Part shown: piece by piece, positions 23,753 to 31,531 of the stretch
Position numbering within the stretch: position 1 is the first letter of the stretch
Layout: each line of letters opens with the position of its first letter
Source: Companilactobacillus crustorum JCM 15951
GTDB lineage: Bacteria; Bacillota; Bacilli; Lactobacillales; Lactobacillaceae
DNA length: 37,611 nt
Assembly: GCF_001434585.1 (NCBI RefSeq)
Contig: NZ_AZDB01000021.1
Span: 1-37,611 of the forward strand
Direction of reading: 5' to 3'
Position numbers and translations under genes: made by a program
Notes under the pieces: model-generated
Told to the model about the DNA's origin: nothing
The model's database searches: none
What the model saw: the letters and a program-made list of their open reading frames with translations, nothing else

Positions 23753-24933
23753 AAGAAACAACTAAAGCTGCTAGTAAAGAAAATTTAGGCTTAGGAAGTA
23801 AAATCAAACAGGGCGCAAGTAACTTTATTGGTGTTTTAACGGCCTCTATGATTCCCATTATTGGTATTTTAGCAGGATCTGGTATTTTAAAAGGTATTTT
23901 AGCTGCTTTAACTGGATTTAAAATTTTATCAGTAACAAGTGGAACTTATGTCATTTTAAATGCTGTAGGCGATGCGACATTTTATTTCTTGCCAATTGTT
24001 TTAGGATTTACTGCTGCCAAAAAGTTAGGATCGGATCCAATTGTTTTGGCTATTGTTGGAGGAATTTTAATTTATCCTCAAATTGTGACCTTAGCAAGTA
24101 AAGCAGGTACGGCAAGCACTAACTTTTTAGGTATTCCTACAACTCTGGTTTTATATACATCTTCAGTATTTCTTATTATTGTGGCGGCCTGGTTAGGTAA
24201 ATATGTTGAACAATTTTTAAAAAAGATAATTCCAACATATATTAGAAGTGTTTTTGCACCTATTTTAGAGGCATTAATTCTTAGTTTAATTATTATAATC
24301 GGCGTTGGTCCAATCATTACTGTCCTAAGTAAAGGCCTATCTAATGGATTAGTTGCTATTTATAACTTTAGTCCTACTCTATGTGGCTTTGTAATTGGTG
24401 GAGTTTATCAAACGATGGTAATTTTTGGATTGCATTGGGGACTTATTCCAATTGTTATTAATGATATTGCCACTAATGGTCATAGCTATATTAATTCAAT
24501 TCTTTCTATCACAATGGTTGCTCAAGGTGGAGCTGTTCTAGCTGTTTTCTTAAAAACTAAAAACAAACATTTGAAAGAAATGTCTTTAGCTGCTGCGGTT
24601 TCAGCTTTCTGTGGCGTTACGGAACCAGCACTTTATGGTGTTAATTTGAAGTATAAACGGGTCTTTGTGGTTGCAAGTATTGCCAGTGCTATTGGTGGAG
24701 CCTTGACAGGATTCTTAAGAGTTGATAACTATGCACTTTCGGGTGCTTTGATTGGTTTTCCAGCCTTTATAACGCCTGGAGTTGGAATCGGCAGCAATTT
24801 CTATGGATATTTGATTTCTCATTATGCTACATTAGTAATTGCCGTAGGAATGGTCTATCTATTCGGATTTACTGATAAAATGCTAATTAAGAAAAATGAT
24901 CCGATGGATTTGAACAAAGTAAATGTAGCTTAA
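23746..24933 (+). pseudogene. PTS EIIC transport domain, separated by a 1-base frameshift
   Basis: The frame open from 23746 continues the linker (AVEETTKAASKENLG) into a full EIIC domain with about ten helices and the conserved FCGVTEPALYGV motif. The domain itself is intact through 24933. There is no usable start: the first ATG (23848) is inside the first membrane helix and no ribosome binding site precedes it. The EIIAB frame must shift by -1 between 23746 and 23752 to join it, and no slippery heptamer is present. A 1-base deletion, or a sequencing error, best explains this. If real, the transporter is inactive. Confidence 0.75.
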
Positions 24934-24954
24934 AAGTTAAGGAGATACGATGAT

Positions 24955-25779
24955 ATGGACGCAAAAGAGTATAATCTAGAGATCTCTGATCATGAATTTA
25001 AACTTAAAGGATATTGGCTGGATCAAATAGAAGATTTTGGTCAAGCAGTTGAATATCCAGTAGTGATTATTTGCCCAGGTGGGGGTTTTACTTTTCATTC
25101 AGAAAGAGAAGAGGAACCAATTGCGTTAAGATTCAATTCTTTTGGTATGCATGCGGTAGTTATGGAATATAAATTGATTGATGAAGAACCAGTTTATCCG
25201 ACAGCCTTGCAGCAATTGGCTAAAACAATTGATTGGATTGAACGTCAGCCCGATTCTCGTCACATTGATAAAAAAAGAATTATCCTTGCCGGTTTTTCAG
25301 CAGGAGGCCATTTAGTAGCTGCTTATAACGGTGCTGGAACGGACCCTGAGTTGAGAAAAAGGTATCAAATTGACCAATACATCGGAGAACCAGCTGGAGT
25401 TATATTAGGATATCCAGTCATCGATATGACAATAAAGGGAAGCTTTCCTAATGATAATAAGGTTTTACATGAGATCAGCAACGATCCTACCTTTTGGAAA
25501 ACTGAAGATCTTCTGAATCAGAATTCTAAGCCAGCTTTTGTCTGGCAAACTAGAACTGATAATTTGGTTTACGTTATTAATACTTTGTTATACGTTGAAA
25601 AAATGACTAAGTTAGGTTTGCCAGCTGAATATCATATGTTTGGATCGGGTATTCATGGTTTGGCATTTGGAACTTATGTAACGAAAAAGCCTGGAAAAGA
25701 TAAATATTTGAATGCCTGGACTTCAAAATGGATTGAACTGGCTCTAAATTGGTTGCAGATGATGAAACTCCTAGGATAA
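24955..25779 (+). CDS. Alpha/beta hydrolase, acetyl-esterase-like
   Basis: This 274-residue cytoplasmic enzyme has the oxyanion-hole motif PGGGF (41-45), nucleophile elbow GFSAGG (Ser115), a probable catalytic Asp in TRTDNLVY, and His in GIHGLAFG. This is the pattern of sugar-ester and acetyl-xylan-esterase-like hydrolases (BD-FAE/AXE group) found next to carbohydrate uptake genes. An AAGGAGAT site precedes the start, 21 bases after the PTS gene, so it is the second gene of that operon. It may remove acetyl groups from an imported glycoside. Substrate is inferred from context only. Confidence 0.85.
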   Translation: MDAKEYNLEISDHEFKLKGYWLDQIEDFGQAVEYPVVIICPGGGFTFHSEREEEPIALRFNSFGMHAVVMEYKLIDEEPVYPTALQQLAKTIDWIERQPDSRHIDKKRIILAGFSAGGHLVAAYNGAGTDPELRKRYQIDQYIGEPAGVILGYPVIDMTIKGSFPNDNKVLHEISNDPTFWKTEDLLNQNSKPAFVWQTRTDNLVYVINTLLYVEKMTKLGLPAEYHMFGSGIHGLAFGTYVTKKPGKDKYLNAWTSKWIELALNWLQMMKLLG

Positions 25780-25838
25780 AAAAGACAATTTCTAAAAATT
25801 CGGTTAATACCTGATTTTTTAAGAAATTGTCTTTTTTG
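25778..25838 (+). terminator. Rho-independent terminator of the PTS operon
   Basis: AAAAAGACAATTTCT pairs with AGAAATTGTCTTTTT across a loop of about 30 bases and ends in T6. Confidence 0.85.
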
Positions 25839-25904
25839 ATTAATATATTAGTATTTTTCCGGCATAGGTTTATAAAAGATAAAGATATATAGCAATATTT
25901 AAAT

Positions 25905-25918
25905 TGAAAACGTTTACC
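25905..25918. promoter_or_regulatory. Candidate cre site (CcpA binding)
   Basis: TGAAAACGTTTACC matches 13 of 14 positions of the catabolite-response consensus TGWNANCGNTNWCA. It lies just upstream of the promoter of the first EamA gene. A weak hairpin CGCC/GGCG follows at 25918-25930. Confidence 0.5.
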
Positions 25919-25930
25919 GCCCTAGAGGCG

Positions 25931-25958
25931 TTGTTTTATTATTTAGCATTGTTATACT
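25931..25958 (+). promoter_or_regulatory. Promoter of the first EamA transporter
   Basis: TTGTTT (25931-25936), a 16-base spacer and TATACT (25953-25958, preceded by TGT, extended -10) give a transcript with a leader of about 120 bases before the transporter start. Confidence 0.6.
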
Positions 25959-25973
25959 AAACACGTTAACCAT

Positions 25974-26082
25974 AAGGAAGGTGAATATTTATCGTTAATT
26001 GACAGCAGTAATATTTCGGCTATTCGAGAGGGTAGCGTAGCAATGAATTCAAAATGAAATCAAAGCGAAGGGAAATATTACT
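25974..26082 (+). promoter_or_regulatory. Leader with start-site-occluding pairing, first EamA gene
   Basis: A strong ribosome binding site (AAGGAAGG, 25974-25981) opens the leader although the transporter starts 103 bases later. An 11-base segment AGTAATATTTC (26007-26017) is perfectly complementary to GAAATATTACT (26072-26082), the spacer between the transporter's GAAGGG and its ATG. A small hairpin (26019-26025 with 26030-26036) lies between. One leader frame reads SSNISAIREGS across the pairing segment, but its best-placed first codon is TTA at 25989, not a usual start. Translation through the leader would open the start site. Confidence 0.5.
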
Positions 26083-26083
26083 C

Positions 26084-26998
26084 ATGAAGTCTAAAAGGGT
26101 TCTCGGATCCATTGAATTAAGCATTGCCGCTGTTATATGGGGCGCAATGTTCGTAGTTGTAAAAATTGTTGTCGATGAGGTACATCCAATACAATTAGTT
26201 TGGTTGGAGTACTTAATCTCATTAGTATTTTTAATTGGATATTCAGTAATAAAGGGAGAAAAATGGCATATCAATTGGCCTGATCTAAAATTAATCTTCT
26301 GGATCGGAATAATTGGAAATACTATTTCTCTAGTTGCTCAAGAAATGGGTACAGGTTTGTCAAATGCTCAAACCGGATCGGTTATAACTTCAACCATTCC
26401 AGCATTTATGATTATTTTTGGATGGTTAATCTTGAAAGAACGACTTGATAAGGTCAAGATATTCTCCGTTATCATTGCCATTTTAGGTGTTGTGATGATT
26501 GTAGGATTGAAGATGACAGGTAGTAACGTCGTTATGGGAGTTATGCTTCTAGTTCTTACCGCCATCACTTGGGCCTTGATGTCCGTCTTAGTTAAAAAAG
26601 TAAAGACTTACAGTTCTTTACAAATTACTATTATGTCAACCGTAGTAGCTGTTGTTACTCTGACGCCATTTATTTTAAGTGATACAGCATCACTTACAAG
26701 CATCAATTTCTTAGATCCAAAAGTTATTTTTAGTTTGCTTTACATTGGAGCAGTTTCAACCGCTGTTGCTTATGTAATGTGGAATAAAGGACTAAAAGTT
26801 ATCAGTGCCAGTTCTTCAGGCTTGTTCTACTTGATTCAACCAATTGTTGGTTCATTCTTAGGTTGGTTATTATTGGGTGAGCAAATTTCAGTTGGTTTTA
26901 TCATTGGTTCAGCAATGATTTTGGCCAGCGTCTGGATATCAGTTAAATTTGATGATTCTGATGAAGAAGCACTTGCTAGTGCAGGCAGTTTAAATTAA
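26084..26998 (+). CDS. EamA-family (DMT superfamily) transporter, first copy
   Basis: This 304-residue membrane protein contains two EamA repeats giving ten helices. The conserved stretches include IWGAMFVVVKI in helix 1, the helix 3-4 region with AQTGSVITS, and the second repeat beginning LTAITWALMSVLVKK. The family exports amino acids, metabolites or drugs; substrate unknown. It is a close paralogue of the gene at 28075, with long identical runs such as KKVKTYSSLQITIMST, and has an extra acidic tail (DDSDEEALASAG). The start at 26084 is chosen by GAAGGG upstream and by alignment with the paralogue; an in-frame ATG at 26054 adds ten residues without a better site. Expression is probably controlled by its leader and a cre site. 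Confidence 0.92.
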   Translation: MKSKRVLGSIELSIAAVIWGAMFVVVKIVVDEVHPIQLVWLEYLISLVFLIGYSVIKGEKWHINWPDLKLIFWIGIIGNTISLVAQEMGTGLSNAQTGSVITSTIPAFMIIFGWLILKERLDKVKIFSVIIAILGVVMIVGLKMTGSNVVMGVMLLVLTAITWALMSVLVKKVKTYSSLQITIMSTVVAVVTLTPFILSDTASLTSINFLDPKVIFSLLYIGAVSTAVAYVMWNKGLKVISASSSGLFYLIQPIVGSFLGWLLLGEQISVGFIIGSAMILASVWISVKFDDSDEEALASAGSLN

Positions 26999-27013
26999 AA
27001 ATATAAAATCTTG

Positions 27014-27040
27014 AGCGAATCCGTAGGGTTCGCTTTTTTA
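27014..27040 (+). terminator. Rho-independent terminator after the first EamA gene
   Basis: AGCGAATCC pairs with GGGTTCGCT (one wobble or mismatch) with a 3-nt loop and T6. Confidence 0.9.
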
Positions 27041-27070
27041 GTGCGTAATTTTGTATAAAAGGAAAGAAAA

Positions 27071-27916
27071 TTGAAAAATATCTCACTTACGCAACTAATA
27101 ATGACTTGTCTTAAATTGCCACGTATCGGTCCTAAAACCACATTACATTATCTTCAAAAATATAATAATCTACAATTGATTGTTCATAAAATGATTTCAA
27201 AGTTTGGAGTAACTACTTGGAACAGGTGCTTTAAACTCGTAACAACTGAAATTGAACATGCTAAAGCTAGTAAAATCAATATTTTAAATTATCAGGAAGC
27301 ATCTTATCCACAGAGCCTGTTAACATTAGCAAATTTTCCACTGATTTTGTATGCAAAAGGTAATATCGGATTACTTAATCAAAAGAAAATAGCTCTGATT
27401 GGAACCAGAAAACCAACTAGGATTGGTATAAAACAAGGTCAAAAAGTAACAAAATATCTAGTTGAAATAGGGTATGTCATCGTTAGTGGATTGGCAAAAG
27501 GCTGCGATACATGTGCTCATAGAACTTGTTTGAATAATGAAGGCCAAACTATAGCTGTTTTAGCGGCAGGATTAGATCAACCGGTTTATCCACAGCAGAA
27601 TCGACAATTAGCAGCAGATATTATAAAAAACAAGGGTTTGCTTATTTCGACTTATCCACTGGGAACTAAATTACGTCCGCAATACTTGGCAGCCAGAGAT
27701 GAATGGCAAAGTGGTATCGGTGATGGGGTCATAGTTATTGAAACGGGAAGAGCTGGCGGAACCAATATCACGATGAATTTTTGTTTGAAGCAGCACCGGC
27801 CGCTAGCAAGATTAGATACAAAAATTACTAAGAGTGTAAATAATACCGTTATATGGCCGTTACATTCGGAAAATGATATTCAAAAATTTGTTAAGCTATT
27901 AGAGTCTACAAAATAG
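27071..27916 (+). CDS. Divergent DprA/Smf-family DNA-processing protein
   Basis: This 281-residue protein starts with TTG after GGAAAG. The first 70 residues hold a helix-hairpin-helix-like PRIGPKT segment. The Rossmann-type DprA domain follows, with GTRKPTRIG, VSGLAKGCDTCAHR, IAVLAAGLDQPVYPQQN and RAGGTNITM. DprA loads RecA on single-stranded DNA during transformation. The usual RNRIISGLS-like segment is replaced by YLAARDEWQSGIGD, and the C-terminal winged helix is missing. It may be a second, specialised DprA-like protein instead of the competence one, which normally lies before topA. It sits between two transporter paralogues and has no co-directional partner of known function. Confidence 0.8.
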   Translation: MKNISLTQLIMTCLKLPRIGPKTTLHYLQKYNNLQLIVHKMISKFGVTTWNRCFKLVTTEIEHAKASKINILNYQEASYPQSLLTLANFPLILYAKGNIGLLNQKKIALIGTRKPTRIGIKQGQKVTKYLVEIGYVIVSGLAKGCDTCAHRTCLNNEGQTIAVLAAGLDQPVYPQQNRQLAADIIKNKGLLISTYPLGTKLRPQYLAARDEWQSGIGDGVIVIETGRAGGTNITMNFCLKQHRPLARLDTKITKSVNNTVIWPLHSENDIQKFVKLLESTK

Positions 27917-27927
27917 TGATTTTATTA

Positions 27928-27936
27928 TGATATAAT
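27928..27936 (+). promoter_or_regulatory. Extended -10 promoter of the second EamA leader
   Basis: TGATATAAT is a consensus extended -10 element located 32 bases before the leader peptide start. The -35 region is weak, as is common with extended -10 promoters. Confidence 0.65.
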
Positions 27937-27967
27937 GTTTTTCATTGTTAAAAAAGAAGGTGTTCGT

Positions 27968-28015
27968 ATGATTTATTCACCATTGAATGAATGTGATGTT
28001 CCTGTTATCCGCTAA
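27968..28015 (+). CDS. 15-residue leader peptide of the second EamA transporter
   Basis: ATG at 27968 opens a short frame encoding MIYSPLNECDVPVIR, ending at 28015, with a well-placed AGAAGG site (27955-27960) and an extended -10 promoter upstream. Its last codons overlap RNA segments that pair with the transporter's ribosome binding site, so it is probably a regulatory peptide whose translation or stalling controls the transporter. The sequence resembles no leader I know. The C-terminal VPVIR is loosely similar to ISAIR in the leader of the first copy. Confidence 0.65.
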   Translation: MIYSPLNECDVPVIR

Positions 28016-28066
28016 TCAACGGATAAATCCGTTGGTTAATTTCAGAAGAAGTTAAATAGCGGAAGG
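28007..28066 (+). promoter_or_regulatory. Alternative hairpins controlling the second EamA start
   Basis: Three competing pairings are visible. TCCGCTA (28008-28014) pairs with TAGCGGA (28057-28063), covering the first half of the GGAAGG ribosome binding site. TAATCAACGGAT (28013-28024) pairs with ATCCGTTGGTTA (28027-28038). ATCCG (28007-28011) pairs with CGGAT (28020-28024). The leader stop codon (28013-28015) lies in the shared segment, so ribosome position would choose between them. Confidence 0.6.
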
Positions 28067-28074
28067 AAATTTTT

Positions 28075-28950
28075 ATGAATTCAAAAAAAATTTTAGGTTC
28101 AATTTTATTAAGTTTAGCAGCCTGCATTTGGGGCGGTATGTTTGTTGTCGTTAAAATAATTGTTGAAGAGATTCACCCAATTCAATTAGTGTTTTTACGT
28201 TATCTAGTGGCAATTGTTTTTTTAATTTTGTTCTCAATAATAAAAAAAGAAAAATGGCATTGGAATACGAAAGATTTTCGATTAATTGTCTGGATAGGTA
28301 TTATTGGCAATGCAGTTTCAATAGTTGCTCAAGAAACGGGTACTTGGCTATCCAGCGCTCAGACTGGGTCAGTGATAACCTCGGCTACACCAACTTTTAT
28401 GGTTATTTTTGCATGGTTGATTTTGAAAGAAAAATTAACTCGTGTCAAAATCATTTCAGTTGTCATGGCTACTATTGGAGTAATGATGATAGTGGGAATT
28501 CATTTGACAGGAAAGCATGTTTTAGAAGGCGTTCTGTCTTTAGTAGGGGCAGCATTTACTTGGGCCCTGATGTCGGTTTTAGTAAAAAAAGTTAAAACAT
28601 ACAGTTCCTTACAAATAACTATTATGTCAACTTGTGTGGCAATTATTTGCTTATTGCCTTTTTCCTTGAATAACACGACAGCTTTGTTGAAGATTAATTT
28701 TTTTGAGCCTAAAATAATATTTTGTTTATTGTATCTAGGTGCAATTTCTACAGCATTAGCCTTTGTAATGTGGAATCAAGGCCTAACTATGGTTGAAGCT
28801 AGTTCGTCAGGTTTATTTTTCTTGTTGCAGCCAGTTATTGGTACATTATTGGGCTGGCTATTGTTAAATGAGGATATTTCAATTGGTTTCATTTTGGGAA
28901 CACTTTTAATTCTAGGTAGTGTCTGGGTTTCAGTAAAATTTGCAGATTAA
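28075..28950 (+). CDS. EamA-family (DMT superfamily) transporter, second copy
   Basis: This 291-residue, ten-helix transporter is built from two EamA repeats. It is closely related to the gene at 26084: GSIxLSxAAxIWGxMFVVVKI, the AQTGSVITS segment, and an identical KKVKTYSSLQITIMST at the start of the second repeat. It lacks the acidic C-terminal tail of the first copy. GGAAGG eight bases before the ATG is the ribosome binding site and is the target of leader pairing. The exported compound is unknown. Two paralogues with similarly built leaders suggest two substrates or two inducing signals. Confidence 0.92.
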   Translation: MNSKKILGSILLSLAACIWGGMFVVVKIIVEEIHPIQLVFLRYLVAIVFLILFSIIKKEKWHWNTKDFRLIVWIGIIGNAVSIVAQETGTWLSSAQTGSVITSATPTFMVIFAWLILKEKLTRVKIISVVMATIGVMMIVGIHLTGKHVLEGVLSLVGAAFTWALMSVLVKKVKTYSSLQITIMSTCVAIICLLPFSLNNTTALLKINFFEPKIIFCLLYLGAISTALAFVMWNQGLTMVEASSSGLFFLLQPVIGTLLGWLLLNEDISIGFILGTLLILGSVWVSVKFAD

Positions 28951-28997
28951 AAAAGCCAGTGTGGTGATCATAAAAATGGTCACCATACTGGCTTTTT
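28949..28997. terminator. Bidirectional terminator between EamA copy 2 and alsD
   Basis: A long stem (AAAAAGCCAGTGTGGTGATC with GGTCACCATACTGGCTTTTT, few mismatches) with A and T runs at both ends sits between convergent genes. Confidence 0.93.
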
Positions 28998-29006
28998 GAA
29001 TACTTA

Positions 29007-29717
29007 TTAGCTTTCAGCTTTATGAATATCGCCAAGAATATCCCAATCTGAAAAATCAAATTTCATATAATCTGTATTTTGTGTAGGTAGATGTTGTTCC
29101 AAAGTATCAAATTGCTGTAGTTTAACATCTCCTGTTGCACCATCAAAACTTAGAACATGACCACCAAAAGTATGATCGTCAGATAAGAAATGATGATGGA
29201 ATCCACCAACGCCAGCACCGTCAAAAATCATTGGAGAATAGTAGCTTAGTAAGGTTCCGGTAATTGAATCTCTTTGGAAGACACTTTGATCTTCAGCAGT
29301 TTTGCTCAAAGTTGCGTAAGGTTTCTGAGATTTTTTAACAGCTCGAGTTTTAATGTTGGTAAAAGTTCCGTGAATTTGAGTGGAGAAGAACGTATTAGAA
29401 CTAGTCATGGTTAGTAATTTTTTATTCAAATCTGATTGGGAAAGATCTTTTACCTCAGTTAGTTGTTGATAATTCCCAAAGTGACTATTAGCAAATGGAA
29501 GGGTAAAGTCATCGCTGACGATATTTACTTTTCCAGTGCTATCAACTTGATAAGGCGTACCATCAAGGATAATTAATTCGCCATCCAGACCCTCGCCAGT
29601 ACCAATACCAGTATCGCCATGCTCAAGTAGTTCTTTCATCGTGATTGTACCATCTAATAATCCAGGGACTAAGAGAGCTAATGTTCCATGTTGATAGAGA
29701 ATATTTGTTTTTGACAT
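29007..29717 (-). CDS. alsD: Alpha-acetolactate decarboxylase
   Basis: This 236-residue cytoplasmic enzyme converts alpha-acetolactate to acetoin. It shows the family pattern: an N-terminal YQHGTLALLVPGLLDGTIT, GIGTGEGLDGELIILDG with the active-site Glu, and the zinc site HHHFLSDDHTFGGHV. It is the second gene after alsS, 21 bases downstream, so the operon makes acetoin from pyruvate. This diverts pyruvate to a neutral product and limits acidification. The bidirectional hairpin at 28949-28997 ends the transcript. Confidence 0.97.
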   Translation of the reverse strand: MSKTNILYQHGTLALLVPGLLDGTITMKELLEHGDTGIGTGEGLDGELIILDGTPYQVDSTGKVNIVSDDFTLPFANSHFGNYQQLTEVKDLSQSDLNKKLLTMTSSNTFFSTQIHGTFTNIKTRAVKKSQKPYATLSKTAEDQSVFQRDSITGTLLSYYSPMIFDGAGVGGFHHHFLSDDHTFGGHVLSFDGATGDVKLQQFDTLEQHLPTQNTDYMKFDFSDWDILGDIHKAES

Positions 29718-29738
29718 GAAATTTCTTCTTTCTATATA

Positions 29739-31418
29739 TTAGTTCAAAACATCGTCGACAAGTTTGGAGGCTAGGTTAATGTTGTCAGAGTAATCAACAG
29801 GAATATGGATAACTACAGGTCCTTTGGTACCAAAGGCTTTAGCTAACATTGGCTCTAGATCTTCAGTTCTTTCAACACGCATACCAGTTGCTCCAAAGCT
29901 TTCAGCGTATTTAACGAAGTCAACAGAACCTAGTTTAACGCCAGCATCATGTCCGTATTTAGCAATTTCTTGGAAACGAACCATATCGTAGTAGCCATCA
30001 TCCCAAATTAATTGAACAATATTGAGATTTAAGCGGACAGCTGTTTCTAATTCCTGACCTGAGAAAAGAAAACCACCGTCGCCGGCAACAGAGACAACTG
30101 GTTGTTCAGGACGTTCCAAAGCGGCCGCAATTGCCCAAGGAAGAGCCACGCCAAGTGTTTGCATACCATTACTGAATAGTAGGTGTCTTGGCTTATAGCT
30201 TCTGAAATGACGTGCCATCCAAATATAAAGACTACCGACATCAACTGTAACAGTAGTATCGTCATTTACTTGATTTTGTAGAGCATGAATGATTGCAAGT
30301 GGGTGAATACCATTTTTATCAGAGTGATTTTCAGGAATGGCATCCTTTTTGGTGAACTTTTCTTGTTGATCAGCAAGGTGCTGATGCATTTGGTCGCCTA
30401 AATCTATGTCTGCAGGTAGTTGTTCACTTACGGCATCAAGCGTCTTAGCAATATCAGCTTGTACAATTAGGTCAGGTTGATAATCATTAGTAATTTCAGG
30501 AGCAATGCTATCTAAGTTGATGATTTCGCCAGTTCTACCGACATTCCAGTTACGAGCTTCGTATTCAATTGGATCATAACCGACAGCGATGATCAAATCG
30601 CTTTCCTTTAAAATTGTATCGCCAATTTGATTTCTAAAAAGTCCTACACGTCCGTAATAATTTTTTTCGAGGTCTTGAGAAATAACTCCGGCACCTTGGA
30701 AAGTTTCCACAACTGGAATAGAAAATTTATGAAGAAACTTGTGGATTTTATGAGTTACTTCATTGGTTGATGAACGCATACCGGCTAAAATAACTGGTAA
30801 TTTAGCATTTTTTATTTTTTCAACGATTTTATTGATAGTCTCTTGGTCCGCACCACCTTGAGTAATAGGAGATAAACTATTAATGGTTGGACGAGTTACG
30901 TTACCATTTAAAACATCTTGTGGAATTGAGATAAAAGTTGCTCCAGCTTTAGGTGCTGTGACATTTTGGTAAGCGTTTGCAAAGGATTCTGACAAATTGT
31001 TGGCATCTTGTACTTCGACACTATCCTTGGTAGCAGCTGACAATAATTCTTTACTTGAGATGCTTTGATGCGTTAATCTAGCAATATCGTTACGGGGAAC
31101 TTGGCCTCCAAGAGCAACTACTGGATCTCCTTCAGAAGTTGCTGTGATTAAACCAGTTGCTAAATTAGAGACACCAGGACCTGAGGTAGTTGCGACTACA
31201 CCAGGTTTGCCGGTTAAACGTCCGATACCAGCAGCAATGAAGGCTGCATTTTGTTCATGCCGAGTAATAATTAGTTGGGGCGCTTTGGGATCTTTATTAT
31301 GTTCAAGCGATTCAAAAAGTTGATCTATTTTAGCTCCGGGTAATCCGAAGACATATTTTATCCCTTGATTTATCATCGTTTGAATTAGAGCCTGCGCTCC
31401 ATTAGTTTTTTCTGCCAT
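29739..31418 (-). CDS. alsS: Catabolic acetolactate synthase
   Basis: This 559-residue thiamine-diphosphate enzyme joins two pyruvates to alpha-acetolactate. It has an N-terminal Pyr domain with VFGLPGAKIDQLF and the catalytic Glu in TRHEQNAAF, and a central domain. The PP domain carries the ThDP motif GDGGFLFSGQELETA. The close link with alsD and the absence of a regulatory subunit gene mark it as the catabolic, acetoin-forming type, not IlvB. AGAGGTCAG precedes the start. The promoter overlaps a palindrome shared with the divergent MarR gene. Confidence 0.97.
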   Translation of the reverse strand: MAEKTNGAQALIQTMINQGIKYVFGLPGAKIDQLFESLEHNKDPKAPQLIITRHEQNAAFIAAGIGRLTGKPGVVATTSGPGVSNLATGLITATSEGDPVVALGGQVPRNDIARLTHQSISSKELLSAATKDSVEVQDANNLSESFANAYQNVTAPKAGATFISIPQDVLNGNVTRPTINSLSPITQGGADQETINKIVEKIKNAKLPVILAGMRSSTNEVTHKIHKFLHKFSIPVVETFQGAGVISQDLEKNYYGRVGLFRNQIGDTILKESDLIIAVGYDPIEYEARNWNVGRTGEIINLDSIAPEITNDYQPDLIVQADIAKTLDAVSEQLPADIDLGDQMHQHLADQQEKFTKKDAIPENHSDKNGIHPLAIIHALQNQVNDDTTVTVDVGSLYIWMARHFRSYKPRHLLFSNGMQTLGVALPWAIAAALERPEQPVVSVAGDGGFLFSGQELETAVRLNLNIVQLIWDDGYYDMVRFQEIAKYGHDAGVKLGSVDFVKYAESFGATGMRVERTEDLEPMLAKAFGTKGPVVIHIPVDYSDNINLASKLVDDVLN

Positions 31419-31471
31419 TATTTCTGACCTCTTTTTTTAAATAGTTTTGTTCTATAATCATTTATAGGTAA

Positions 31472-31503
31472 AAAATAAATCATTCGTGTTGATTTGTCAA
31501 CAC
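31472..31503 (-). promoter_or_regulatory. alsSD promoter overlapped by a MarR-type operator
   Basis: On the minus strand, TTGACA (31495-31500), a 17-base spacer and TATTTT (31472-31477) form a promoter. GTGTTGA-TTTG-TCAACAC (31486-31503), a perfect 7-bp inverted repeat, covers the -35 box. It lies in the region shared with the MarR gene and is its likely binding site. Confidence 0.7.
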
Positions 31504-31531
31504 AGAAAACTTTTCATTGGAGTGTAAATAA

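Noticed and set aside
22952-24933. Programmed -1 frameshifting to join PTS EIIAB and EIIC
   Set aside because: The permitted switch window is only 23746-23752, and it contains no slippery heptamer; mutation or sequence error is simpler.
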